This document shows, one piece after another, positions 33,449 to 44,640 of a DNA stretch of 64,000 nucleotides; positions within the stretch are counted from its first letter, which is position 1; each line of letters begins with the position of its first letter. The DNA is from Lotus japonicus (Eukaryota > Streptophyta > Magnoliopsida > Fabales > Fabaceae). Location: assembly GCF_012489685.1 (NCBI RefSeq), contig NC_080046.1, positions 23,329,038-23,393,037 of the forward strand, given 5' to 3'. The notes beneath the pieces are model-generated. The model was not told the DNA's origin. It saw nothing but the letters and a program-made list of their open reading frames with translations, and did no database searches. The translations under genes were made by a program, and so were the position numbers.

Positions 33449-35109
33449 GGCTTAATCCAGTTTTTGGTCCCCAATCTTTGGCATAAATATGGCTTTAGTC
33501 CCTCGCCGGAGCAAAGGTGGGGGTTGGTCCCCAGTTTTTGGCTAAATGATTGGCTTTGGTCCCTCCGGCCGTTTGGGTCAACGCCGGAGCTCCGGCGACC
33601 CATGTGGCCATGCCACGTCAATTAATGAGCTGACGTGGATTTTTTTCTTTTTCATTTAAAATATTAAAAAAACACATAATTAACCTCACTAATTAATCTC
33701 TCCCTCACCAAACTAAACCCTAGAACTCCCCAACCACACCACCACCTTCAAATCCCTAGATCCTTTCTTCTTCATGCGTGATGTATCAATCTTCCTATCA
33801 TTTTCTCTCCCTATTTCCTTCTCGGTTTTGTTTTGGGTGAGGATTTTTGGGTTGGGGTGCGATTTCTGGGTCGGTCTTCGTTTCACAGGGGTGTTGGTCA
33901 CGTGGTTGGTGAGCAGCTGGGCCTTCACCGTGTGTGATCACGATTCAGAGGCAGATAGATGGAAGCTCTAAAGCTTGGAGGCAAATATGGCTCTAAGGTT
34001 AAGCTTTTGGGTTGATATCAGATTTAGGTTCAAAGTGAGAGGACAAGGAAGAGAGCTGGGTGAGGGAAGTGTTTCTGGATCTGGATCTGGGTTGGTCTAT
34101 GGCAGAGAAAATAGTGGTTTTCTGGGTTGGGATGTGGAAGGTGCAGCAACTTCAGGTTTTCTAGGTTAAGGCTGTTTTCTGGGTTTTGAGATTTTGGGTT
34201 GAAGGATTTTAATTTCTGAAAGGGAGAAGAGATTGGGGTTGGGGTTGGGGGTGAGGGTGAGAGAGAGCGTGGGAGGTGGGGGTGAAGAAGAAGATGTTGA
34301 TGTGGAGAATTCAGGTACTCTTTATTTGAGTGGGTTTCCCAGCCGCTGGTACACTTGCAATCACTGGAAGCAAGTGCAGGTTATTTCGTATGGCTCTTAC
34401 AGGTGTGGTTCATGGCGTTTGTTGTACAAAATTGCTAATTTGGATCCTAGGCCTTGAAGGTGTTCACGTTGTTGATGAAGCTGAGGTGTTGCGGTTGATT
34501 ATTTGTGGCAATGAATTATCAGCATATTAAGGTTGTCAAGTATTTGGTTGGGTGGGAGTTGTTTCGTGGGGTTGATTTAGTGTTGGTGGACCTGATGTAT
34601 ATGTGTTGGTAATTTGGGGCAATTGGATGCTCAAATTTTGTGGCTTCGTTCTAATCATTTTTTCTAGCCTATTATCTGTTACTTCTGTCTCTGTTTTCTT
34701 CTTGTAATTCCCTCTCTGTTGTATTCTGGGTTGTAAAGAAGATGTTGATGTTGATAAAGATGAACAGATGTAGAGATGAAGTTGTTGTTGCATAATTGTT
34801 AAAGAACTTAAGAGTTTAGTAGTTCATAACCTTTATGAGGAAGATCATCATTAAAAAAATTGTGTTTAATTTTTATTTAATTATATTTTTTTAATATTTT
34901 AAAAGAAAAAGAAAAAAATCCACATCAGCTCATTAATTGACGTGGCCATGCCACATGGGCTGCCGGAGCTCCGGCGTTGACCCAACCGGCCGGAAGGATC
35001 AAAGCCAACTATTTTGCAAAAAATTGGGGACCAATCCCCACCTTTGCTCCGGCGAGGGACTAAAGCCATATTTATGCCAAAGGTTAGGGACCAAAAACTG
35101 GATTAAGCC
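33449..35109. mobile_element. MULE, 1661 bp, upstream of the peroxidase, perfect 9 bp TSD
   Basis: Long terminal inverted repeats of roughly 250 bases (GGCTTAATCCAGTTTTTGG at each end, then CTTTGGCATAAATATGGC and CCTCGCCGGAGCAAAGG). Perfect 9 bp TSDs TTTATTTTT lie at 33440-33448 and 35110-35118. The middle (about 33720-34800) is less AT-rich than the surroundings and has short open frames, so it may carry captured host sequence (Pack-MULE), but I recognise no gene. Confidence 0.93.
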
Positions 35110-35118
35110 TTTATTTTT

Positions 35119-36313
35119 TGCTTGAACGATTCACATACAAAATATTTTAGTTCATCGTGCCCCACGCCGGCTAGAGTACTTAACCTAGCTGAGAATTATA
35201 CAAGTAATTTTATATATCAATATGCAAAGATGAACAAGTAAAAATGCATATCGCGGAATGGGGAAGCTAGCTAGCTACGATTTTTTGCTTTAAAAAAAAT
35301 CACTTTCACACAACTATTGGAAGTTGAAACACTATTTTCATTTACTAAATAGATTGTTTTAGTCAACTTTATTCAGTCCAACGTCATTTTCATTGTCATA
35401 TTCAAACAAGATCCTAAGCATAAAACTGATTTAGTTGTTCCAATTTAATTACAACTCAACCTTCAAAACCATTTGCAAATAGTGTAGCAGGGCATCTAAT
35501 TGTCAAGCTTTTAAGATCATGAGAATTAAATGCAGAAAATTTTAATAGAGCTATGAGCTGGCAGCAAAGACCCAAAGTCGTCGAATGTTATTGAGTAATA
35601 TAATTTTATCTACATTATGAAAATAGATTGTCTAAATGACTCATGTGGGTTACTAACTCATAAGTCCATAGACCAATAAGATTTTTTATAAATAAATCAA
35701 TAAATAAAATATAAAAATTTTAACTCACTTATCTTTAATGTGATTGGACAATAAGTTATTTAACTCAAACTTTCTCATAAATTATTAAGAGTGAGTATAA
35801 GGGATACCCACCCTTCTACGTATTTTGATGAAAAAGCCCCAAACCTTTACCAACTATTCCAGAATAAACAAAACAAGAACTTGCGCAAATAAGCCCATAC
35901 TCAAATGGCCAAACCAATCAGTTTATAATATACTCTACAAGCATGGATACAATCTGAAAATATAAAATTGTTCCCACCTACTCTAGCTGAAAACCAAGTC
36001 CATGAACGGATCTGTATGAAGTTCATGGCGATAAACAAAATCGGCAGAACCATCATTTAAAAAAAAACACTATCTCTCAACAGCCATAAGATCAAACTCT
36101 TAGAGTAAGAGGGGAGCCAAAAGAGGAGGGAAGAAATTTATATAATGAGGTTATAAGAAATAAGACCATAGGATAGTTACTATAATATTTATTTTTCTTT
36201 TAACAACACTGGTTTAAGCAGCATGTAAAAAATATTGCCTAAAAATGCATCAACAATCCGTTTGTGACTGTTGGGGTCATTTTAGGCAACATATGTCTCT
36301 TTCTCTCCCTATT
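35119..36313. other. Gene-free stretch upstream of the MULE
   Basis: AT-rich, with no open frame, terminal repeat or known motif that I can support. It would be the displaced distal promoter region of the peroxidase. Confidence 0.45.
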
Positions 36314-36721
36314 GATTTGGCTCTCCTAAGAGCATCTCCAATGCTAGTTCTTAGTTCTTAGCAGTATTTATGTAGGCTCGTACTGCCACATGTGCTTAAG
36401 CAACTCTTTGCAGATTTTGTTCCAACCATGAGTTATTAGTTCTTAGCACTATTCACCCGGACCCACAATACCATTATATTAATATTTTTTTATTTCTATA
36501 TAATTTTGATTCAAATTTAAATGCTAATACAATACTTAAATTCAATTAATGAGAGAAAAAAATTAATTTTTTATGCTAAGAACTAAAAAAGGTAAAACTT
36601 CTTATAAAAGAACCTAGTTCTTATTTTTAAGAACTAAGAACTCCACGTCATCACCTCCAATGGTTAAGAACTCATTTCTTTGTTCTCAACTAAAAAATAA
36701 AAACTAATAAACGCTAGTTTC
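36314..36721. mobile_element. MITE with GAGCATCTCCAATG end, first copy
   Basis: Starts AGAGCATCTCCAATGCTAG and contains several GTTCTTAG and CTAAGAAC motifs in opposite orientation. About 350 bases are shared with 37445-37808 (for example AAGCAACTCTTTGCAGATT, AATTAATTTTTTATGCTAAG, TAAGAACTAAG). Ends of this kind are typical of Tourist-type (PIF/Harbinger) MITEs. The copy ends where a second element is inserted. Confidence 0.7.
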
Positions 36722-36724
36722 TTA

Positions 36725-37444
36725 GATCATTTACAATGGTATGTTTAAATTACACACTCTCAACACCACTTTTTCTCTTCCCAACACTCCACATCATCTT
36801 CTCTCTCCAATTCAACACTCTCTCAACAATTACCCACTCCAATGGTTTTCATTCAACACCCTACCCCACCACTCACCCTACCCCACCACTTTTTTATTTC
36901 ATATTTTTATTTAATTTTATATTTTTATTTTTATTATTTACATAAAATTACAATTATTGTTTTAAATTAAATTAAAACAATAAACACTTAACAATTTAAT
37001 TTTTTTTTAAATATAGACAATAATTTATTTTATTTCCTTAACTTAAAAATGGAAGACAACAAACTAAGCACACAATAATTTATAGAGGAAAGATAATAAG
37101 ATGGTGAAAAAATTGGTTTTTTTTTTCTGTGTCCAAATCAAACGAACCAAGTCTCTATTTATAGAGCAAAAAAAGTTATGAATTTTGGTTAAAAATAATT
37201 TCAATTTTTTTTTTTCAACAAGATAATTCAGTTTAAAATTTTTAAAAACAAAAAATCTCCACTCAGATTCTCTCTCCTGCCTTATCTCTCCTCTCCACCA
37301 TTCAGAAGCCGCCACGTGCACCAAACACCCCTCTCAACTTTGTTGAACACTCTCAACATCTCACTCCTCCACCTCATCCTCAACAACCACTACAAACCCT
37401 CAACAACTCTCAACATCTCTCTCAACTCACCATTGCATATGATC
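36725..37444. mobile_element. PIF/Harbinger-type element, 720 bp, TTA TSD
   Basis: Ends are inverted: GATCATTTACAATGG at left and, reversed, GATCATATGCAATGG at right. TTA flanks it on both sides (36722-36724 and 37445-37447), the 3 bp TSD of the PIF/Harbinger group. Rich in CTCTCAACA repeats. No transposase. Confidence 0.85.
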
Positions 37445-37811
37445 TTAGTTCTTAGCACTATTCATGTAAGCCCGTATTGCCACATGTGTTTAAGCAACTC
37501 TTTGCAGATTGTGGTCCAACCATGAGTTTTTTGTTCTTAGTTATTAACACTATTCATCTGGTCTCAAAATATCATTATAGTAGTAATATTTTTTATTTTC
37601 ATATAATTTTGATTTAAATTTAAATGCTAATTCAATACTAAAATTGATGAATGAGAGAGAAAAAATTAATTTTTTATGCTAAGAACTCAAAAAGTAAAAC
37701 TGCTTATATAAGAACTAGTTCTTATTTTTAAGAACTAAGTACTCCACGTCAGCCTCCTCCAATAGTTAGAACTCAATACTCATAAATAAGAATTAAGAAC
37801 CTTGCATTGAA
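37445..37811. mobile_element. MITE with TTCTTAG end, second copy
   Basis: Homologous to 36314-36721 but lacking its first 20 or so bases. It ends at ACCTTGCATTGA, where the Helitron terminus begins (37812). Either two copies lay in tandem or one was duplicated before the nested insertions. Confidence 0.65.
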
Positions 37812-37983
37812 CTAGTGCGATAACCTGTGCACTGCACGAAATTTTATGTTGGATTTTTTAATAAATAAATTAGTTTTTATACATATGTAATTTTTAAATT
37901 ATAAATAAGTCAATCGTGTAATATGAAGAGAAAAATTGAATAAATAAATAAAATTGTGTTGTATATTTCAAACATTTCCAAAA

Positions 37984-38163
37984 ATTATCAACTGATGGTT
38001 GGTTCAAGTGGTACATGCTTGATTCCACTTAAGCAAGGTCTCTTGTTCGAGTCTTGTGGATGAAAAAAACCCTGCTGGGAGAGTTAGCTCCACCATGATG
38101 TGGATGTTCCCGGCTCGAACACGATTGCCTCCGAAGGAGGACACCTGTGTCAAACCAAAAAAA
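37984..38163 (+). mobile_element. SINE of a second family, inserted in the Helitron
   Basis: Box A-like TGGTTCAAGTGGT near 38000 and box B-like GTTCGAGTCTTG near 38047, with an A-run at the right end. Flanks ACATTTCCAAAA (37972-37983) and ACATTTTCAAAA (38164-38175) match at 11 of 12. The plus-strand Helitron lacks this block at the same place (AAATGTTTGATGTATACAAC there), which confirms the insertion. Confidence 0.85.
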
Positions 38164-39404
38164 ACATTTTCAAAAGCTTCTTTAAACACTATATTGGTCT
38201 GTTCTTTGCCCGACTTATCCATTATACAAAGTTTAAGACCCTTTCTTGAGCGTACTCTAGAGACAGCTATATAACTTACCAAGAGTGAAGAAGGGCCTCG
38301 AAAGGAAGAGCCCAACTTGAGATAGTGTTTGTCCTTGACTTTTGTTTATGGTCATCGCAAAGCATACTACAATTGGAGACTGTCTTCTTCTGAATTTAAT
38401 TGGAACTTTAGAATCAGAATGGACTTGGTTCCTTCTTGAAATCTGTACTTTGTGATTAGCATTTGTTCCCGTGATAACAGTTGCACGAATAACATGTTCA
38501 CCAACTTCATCCACAATTAACCTGGTTCCATTGCATAAACCTCTGCTTGGTCCATATATCTCAAAAGAGTGATTGGAGTACCAACTTTCAATAATAGTTT
38601 GTGGTTAGAGATTCCTGAACTTTTAGTGCTATTCAAAAATTCTATGGTAAACCACTCACCTCGGATTTCAGAATCCTCATCAGATCGCAAGGCAGAGTCA
38701 GAGCTCAGATTTTCATGTTCTGATGCAGCTACCATGCCAAGCATGTAAGTGTTTATCATTTCAACTGCCTCCAGTGAAGGGGTCAATATTTCTCTATCTT
38801 GAAAGTATTGCAAGTCCTACATTTTAAGCAGAAGGTTAGGATATGTGTATTTAATCAATTCCATTAATGGGTTGGGACTAATTGGGATGAGCAGATCTAG
38901 AAAGATTTGAACATCATACTCACCTGCTTCGGAATTAAGATGATTGTGGTTTTCAATTTTAAGAATCTAATATGTAAACTCTTTGATTTCTTTTGCTTCA
39001 TCAGTCGTCTCAGCTGCGGTTAGCCGCATAATCTTAGACAATTTCATAACTTTGCAATGCTTCCAAAATGATGAAGAGTTTACAGTAGCTTCCACAACTT
39101 CCTGTCTGCTTCCTCTAGTTATTACAGTTAGTATTTGTCTAAACTCACCTCCAAGTATTACTACTTTTCCTCCAAAAGGTTTATGTACGTTGTCTTCATT
39201 TTTCAACCTCATTAAATCTCATAGTGTAACGTCTAGAACTTCGAAACAAAACTTTTTCAAAATTGGAGTTTCATCCCATATAATAAGGCTTGTTTCAAGA
39301 AGAAGCTTTGCTCGTAGACTTCCCTGTTTTATATCACATGTTGAGGTCTCTGTAGCATCTAATGGAATGCAAAATTTAGAATGAGTTGTTCTGCCTCCTG
39401 GCAA
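38164..39404 (-). pseudogene. Helitron PIF1-like helicase, C-terminal half, decayed
   Basis: The helicase would unwind DNA in rolling-circle transposition. On minus, pieces in order: FCIPLDATETSTCDIKQGS and LIIWDETPIL (39404-39219, Walker B-like DE), KPFGGKVVILGGEFRQILTV and MRLTAAETT (39212-38967), KVGTPITLLRYMDQ (38813-38517), and FAMTINKSQGQTLSQVGLFL (38514-38257), then GLKLCIMDKSGKEQ to FKEAFENV at about 38166. Frameshifts and stops separate them. Confidence 0.82.
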
Positions 39405-40470
39405 GAGTATTGATGCTATGCCACTGGAAGCACCATTAAGGACAATTAGTCCTCTGGAACTAAGTGATGTGGATAAAGTGTTCCAAATAAAAGTCTTTCA
39501 GGTTCCACCATAGCCATATAAAAAGTAAAAGCCTCCTGAGTTTGACAACATAGATGTGACAACCCTTTCATGTACAGACTTTTTTTCATGTGGAAGCATA
39601 CTAAGAAACTCTTCATATTGTACCTTTAATCCATCTTTGTCATAGTTTAGTTCATCGACAATAAATCTATTGTCAAATTACAGGACTTCATCATATTCTG
39701 ATGACAAAGATGAGTAATCATTTAATGACCTACCATTTCGTTTGAGCAACTTCTCAATTTCAATGATACATAAATTTTTCAAATCAGCATCTGCGATTCG
39801 TAGTCCTGCAGTCGAGAAGGGAGATTAACTAATGTTTTTTAACTGTGTCGAATATAACTAATGATGTTCACACACTTTGCATAATTATCATGCGCAATGT
39901 GATTTTCTAAACTTTTTAATTTCATTCATATTAAATCTCAAGCAATAATTATGTTATTATAGCAACATTTCGAATCTTAATAATATAACTTGAAAACCTA
40001 CATACCCGGATTATGAAATGTTTTCCTTCTATGGTGTAGAATGACTTCTGATAAGAGAAGCAAGCATGCGTCCCAAACATCTTTAGGTTTTGAGATTGAA
40101 TTCATCATTATCATTCTTAAAAAGAGTTTCCTCATTTATTCTCTGTAAGCTAAATCAGAGACTTCTTTAATTGCATCTATATATTCTTTGTCATCTGTTA
40201 GCAACTCTAATTGATTGCATGCTTCTTGAAAAGTATCATATGTTATTCCCTTCACTGTTCTGATACTTCTATATGATGTACAACCCTTTTGCATAGTTAG
40301 TAGGATTCTCATGTAATATAATTCTCCAATGCCTAAAGGGATATACCGTAGTCTACCAATTTTAAAACGTCTCTTTCTTGGTTTCCAGATTCTATCTTTT
40401 TTATGATAAACAAATTTACTGGGAAATTCAGCGTATGTTAGATTCTGCCCATCCTAGTTTTTCTCATTAG
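39405..40470 (-). other. Decayed central part of the Helitron
   Basis: Homologous in patches to 53674-54540 of the plus-strand copy (for example the stretch around 40180-40330 matches 53690-53840 inverted). Contains the decayed helicase N-terminus and a former intron. No open frame of note. Confidence 0.55.
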
Positions 40471-41167
40471 TTACAAACCAAGCCATAAACATCGTGGATT
40501 TTGTACCGTTCTTTTCAAGAACATCACCAACGTCTTCATCATCATTATAATATACCAAAATTCATTTGAAAGATGAAAATTTAGTTTTTGTACCGACGAC
40601 CATCGTTTGTGTATGGTAAAGGAAAATGTTCTCCAAGCTGCCTCACACAAAGAAAGATAACGACAATCATAATATTGCTTTACCTCGTCCACTGACTCTT
40701 TCACTTGAGCATCGTTGTCCTTATTTAAAATTTCAAGTATTGCTCGATCTGCACCTTTGCTGACATATTTGAACAAATATTTCATAGCATTGGACTTGTT
40801 ACAATACTCCCCATTAATGTGAGCTTGATACCTCATAAGGAGAGTGAGATTGTAAGACACAACATACCTGCAATATAGAACATGCCACCTGCAGATTACA
40901 ATTGTAATAAATAACATATCTGAGTTATCTTTCATTTTTTCACGAAGTTATGCTTTTTCAAATTGGTATCAATTTACTGTAGTCGCAATGCATATTACAA
41001 CTGTAATAAATAACATACCCATTATCAATTTCAATGTCTTTTTTCTTTATTACAATTCCTGTTTGCATTCTTCTATACTGCGGGTGGCCTTCTTCGTCAA
41101 TAGTGGTGGTGTTTTGAAATTTCTTTGGAAAGAATTTAATGCACCTACCCTTAACTGACCAGGACAC
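40471..41167 (-). pseudogene. Helitron Rep-helicase, middle region, decayed
   Basis: Two frames on minus. 41167-40958 has KGRCIKFFPKKFQNTTTIDE and GHPQYRRMQTG; 40935-40471 has YQAHINGEYCNKSNAMKYLF, KYVSKGADRA and CEAAWRTFSFTIHKR. These follow the Rep nuclease domain in plant Helitron proteins. The Rep (HUH) domain itself was not found upstream. A short stretch (ATTACAANTGTAATAAATAA type) is duplicated between the two frames. Confidence 0.8.
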
Positions 41168-41200
41168 AAAACACCTCTTGTAGCTACCACATGAGATGAT

Positions 41201-43010
41201 ATGCCCGTTGAAAAATAAAGTTTTAGTTTTATACTAATTATGAACTATGTTCCAAATGAAAATATTGATGTTTGTTTTACTTATTGGCATTAAAGATATT
41301 TAATAACCTTGTCACTGCAAGTTAACATTTGTTAAGTCATGTAGAATATTGTTCTAGACAAAATATGCATTAATGATTTTAGGCAATTATCCCGCCAAAA
41401 CTTTGTTTCTTTAAAGTAAACGATCATGGTCATCATAGTTATGAAGGGAAACAGCAAAAACAAAATGATCATGGTCATCATAGTTATGAAGGGGAAACAA
41501 CCAAAACAACAAAATAAAAGACTCAATGTTACCCCTTAGTTGCCACTTGCTTATAAAAATCTTTATCTAAATTAGACTTAAGAATTCCAATGTTGGAACT
41601 CATTGTAGATATTTGTTGTTACAGACTTTCAAGACTTTCACAAAGTCAAGCGAGACTAAATAGAATTCTTTTTATAGCCAGCTTCTTCAAGCACCCGTGT
41701 CAGAACTCGGAACTTCCTGTGCACGCAAAGTAAATAGAATACATCAGAAAAGTCTCAATACTAAATATATTAGGTATATAACTCTTTCTATAAAATCAGA
41801 AAAGGTAAAGATTCCATAGGTTAAGATAGATTCATAATAATGATAAGTATAGTTTCTTTTAATATATATAAAAGTTTAGTTTGAGTGATTAGCCGTGTTT
41901 CAGTTCCCAAAAATAGATTTATCTTATTTGGAGGAAGAAGTGATGTTTGATTATGGGGAGAGGAGAAAGCATGGTAGCGTGAGTTATTGTGTGCTCCAAG
42001 TCGTGATCAAGGAAGAGCCTTGCGAATATTCGGCATTGTTATTATTCGATTTGTTAACACTGCATTCTTTGTTTGTTGAAGTTGTGAATTGGGGATCATG
42101 GTGGGGAAAACAAAGGAGACCCAATTTAAAAGGCTTTAAATCCAAGTAATAACAGCGACAACGGGGCGTCAAAGTACCTCTCCCTTGTGAGGAAGCTGAA
42201 GGTTCGTTGTACAGACAAAGTGGTGAAGCAAGGCATGTCCATCTTGAATGACCCCAAACAATGATCATCTCTTGGCCCAGATGGTCCTTCCCTAGTTCTC
42301 TTTCTCATCTCCTATATTGCACACTTGTTTCTTATTTTCATGACATGTAATTTTCTTAATTGTGTCATTTATACTCTAATTGTTGAGAGTCGACTTTATA
42401 TAAATAATGATTGCTTGTTTCTCGATGCAGAATGGACTTTGTATGAGGAGGTTACATCATTGCATATACATTTTTTTAAAAACTTGTGTGGAGATATTTT
42501 TTTCAATTTTATTATTATTAAATTTAAAAACTATACTTGAATTTATACATTGACATTTTTATATTGGAAATCAAAACTCAAAAGTATAATAACCTTTATT
42601 TTAATATAGTATCCAAGAAGAAAACAACCAATAAAAAAGGGCCTTATTTTATTATAAAAAAGTGTAATAACCTCTGTTTTTAATAATTATTAGTGCTTTA
42701 TTTTTTGATGTAAATTATTGTGATTTATACATCATATAAATTATTTTACTTTAAAAATTAAATATGGTTTAATCTAAATCCATAATTGTTTTAAGGTGGA
42801 AATACATATAAACTAAATATTATACTTGTGCGTTGCACAAGTTTGTTTACAACATTTTTAACATTAAATAACAATGATGAAGGGTATCCACTCACCGAAT
42901 AAACTGGTTGATGGCTGTTAGTTTAAATGAGATGGTTGGATATTTTTTGAAGTTATACAAATACAGAGTATTCATATCAATGCACTTTTGATGGCTATAA
43001 TAAAAAAAAA
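41201..43010. other. Gene-free stretch, possibly with captured fragments and a second Helitron end
   Basis: A plus frame at 41895-42149 (84 residues) and a following stretch to about 42270 look less AT-rich than their surroundings and may be a captured gene fragment; I do not recognise them. Near 42815-42845 the minus strand has CTTGTGCAACGCACAAG followed by TATAATATTTAG, which resembles a mutated Helitron 3' end. GATCATGGTCATCATAGTTA is repeated at about 41425 and 41468. Confidence 0.3.
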
Positions 43011-43645
43011 TGGAATTGTTATTCAGACCCCCCATAGCTATTTAGACCCCCAAAAATCTGGGAAATGACAAAAATACCCTTACTGAAAATAGAAAATTTG
43101 AATAATACCCCTCCCTCCATCCTCACCTTCTTCCTAATGCTTTGTTCAACCTCCCCCCCCTCACCCCCCTCTCACCATATTCTCTTTCTTCTTCTAAATC
43201 CACTCTCAACTTCCAAACCCACTCTCAACTTCCACACCCACATTGTTGCCTGCCACCGCCTCCACCACCCACGCCACCGCAGCCGTCGTCCTCACCCAAC
43301 ACCATCACCAACGTCGCCACCGCCGTCGTCGTCTTCACCCAACTTCTCCTCCCTCGTTGCCGTCGTCTGTGAAGGTACTGCACTCTAATCCCGATCTAGA
43401 TTTATCGCACTTTCATTAAGCGTGAGCACCGTACTCTTTGTGTGCGTCAAGTTCGCACTCTGAAAGAGCGAGAGAGACGCACATTGAGAGTGCGTGTATC
43501 TGTTAGAGCACCATATTTTATGTTTACTCCTTGTCAACAACAACCACTAGGTGAAGGTACTGATCAATATTACATTTAGTATGAATTTACCTAACATTAC
43601 ATGAATTTTATCACATACTTAACAATATAATTGATCATTTTGTAG

Positions 43646-43831
43646 GTGCTTATTTCAAGTGACTTTCCTTTGCCAACAGTTAATCCACAATGGATGTATC
43701 ATTGTACTGTTGAAGCTCGTGGTTGGCAGCTACCATACCTGGATCGCATGACCCTATTCAACAAACTCTCCCGAGAGGAAAATGTAGACATACATAAGAT
43801 CGATGAAATCATAAATCTCGCTAAAGATTAG
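43646..43831 (+). CDS. Short unrecognised open frame inside the TIR element
   Basis: 61 residues reading like a protein C-terminus: PLPTVNPQWMYHCTVEARG, LPYLDRMTLFNKLSREENVD, ending INLAKD and a stop. TTTTGTAG just upstream (about 43644) could be a splice acceptor, so this may be a last exon. I do not recognise the family and cannot say if it is captured host sequence. Confidence 0.35.
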   Translation: MLISSDFPLPTVNPQWMYHCTVEARGWQLPYLDRMTLFNKLSREENVDIHKIDEIINLAKD

Positions 43832-43967
43832 TTTCGTGATGTTGTAGTAGTCCATTTGCAAATTTTCATATTAGTTGTATTGTATCAATGATAGATTATG
43901 ATGTAAGATTTAACTTGAAGTTTATAATGTAACATTGAAATGTATCAATGACAGATTAGTTTCTGTT

Positions 43968-44430
43968 GAAGTTTCTGTTTCTGTTGTGTTAAAGTTTCTG
44001 TTGGAGTTTATGTTTCTGTTTGTTTCTGTCAAGTTTCTGCATAATCTCGCACTTTAGAACTGCGTGACCAACACATTTTCCGTGTGCGATGGTAACACCT
44101 TAATAAAGAGCGACTCATATCACGCACTTTGTAACGGCGTGACTAATGCAGTTCACTAAGTGCGTATATGTGCCTTTCCTATATGTACCTTTTCTGTTGA
44201 AGTTTCTGTTTCTGTTGTGTTAAAGTTTCTGTTTCTGTTGGAGTTTATGTTTCTGTTTGTTTCTGTCAAGTTTCTGCATAATCTCGCACTTTAGAACTGC
44301 GTGACCAACACACTTTCCGTGTGCGATGGTAACGCCTTAATAAAGAGCGACTCATATCACGCACTTTGTAACGGCGCGACTAATGCAGTTCACTAAGTGC
44401 GTATATGTGTCTTTCCTATGTATAGTCTGA
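43968..44430 (+). repeat. Two-copy tandem duplication (about 233 bp unit)
   Basis: Unit 1 (about 43968-44198) and unit 2 (about 44199-44430) share TCTCGCACTTTAGAACTGCG, CGTGTGCGATGGTAAC, and GCAGTTCACTAAGTGCGTAT with few differences. Each also contains several TTTCTGTT microrepeats. The duplication lies inside the TIR element. Confidence 0.85.
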
Positions 44431-44640
44431 CACTGGGATATCAACTCTGGCACTACTTAATCGCACCTTCAACGTGCGCTCGGAACGCATGTTCAACGTG
44501 CGTCTACGTCACTCCGTGGGTAGGTGTGATAGACACGCACTACAAGGGTGCGTTCGAAAGGGGCATTTTCGGATTTCCGGTTTTCCATTGAGTCTGAATA
44601 GCTGTGGGGGGGGGGGGGGTTTGAATAACAATTCCCTAAA

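Larger units (their letters stand above)
37812..41200 (-). mobile_element. Helitron, decayed, minus orientation (3' end at 37812)
   Basis: On minus, the 3' terminus reads CGTGCAGTGCACAGG (hairpin), then TTATCGCACTAG, followed by host T: the expected Helitron end (hairpin, CTAG, inserted before T). Coding remnants of a PIF1-like helicase and the region upstream of it lie at 38164-39404 and 40471-41167. The last 60 bases match the 3' end of the plus-strand copy (57900-57959). The 5' end is not identified; 41200 is only where recognisable coding stops. Confidence 0.82.
43011..44640. mobile_element. TIR element with cytosine-rich ends, possible MULE
   Basis: The left end GGAATTGTTATTCAGACCCC and, reversed, the right end GGAATTGTTATTCAAACCCC are inverted repeats continuing through AGCTATT(T/C)AGAC. 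Flanking sequence is A-rich (TAAAAAAAAA and TAAAAAAAC), giving only a weak 7-of-9 TSD. It contains an internal tandem duplication and a short open frame at 43646-43831. Superfamily uncertain. Confidence 0.7.

Noticed and set aside
34233..34530. Plus-strand frames inside the MULE at 33449
   Set aside because: Short, low-complexity and without recognisable domains; not called as captured genes.
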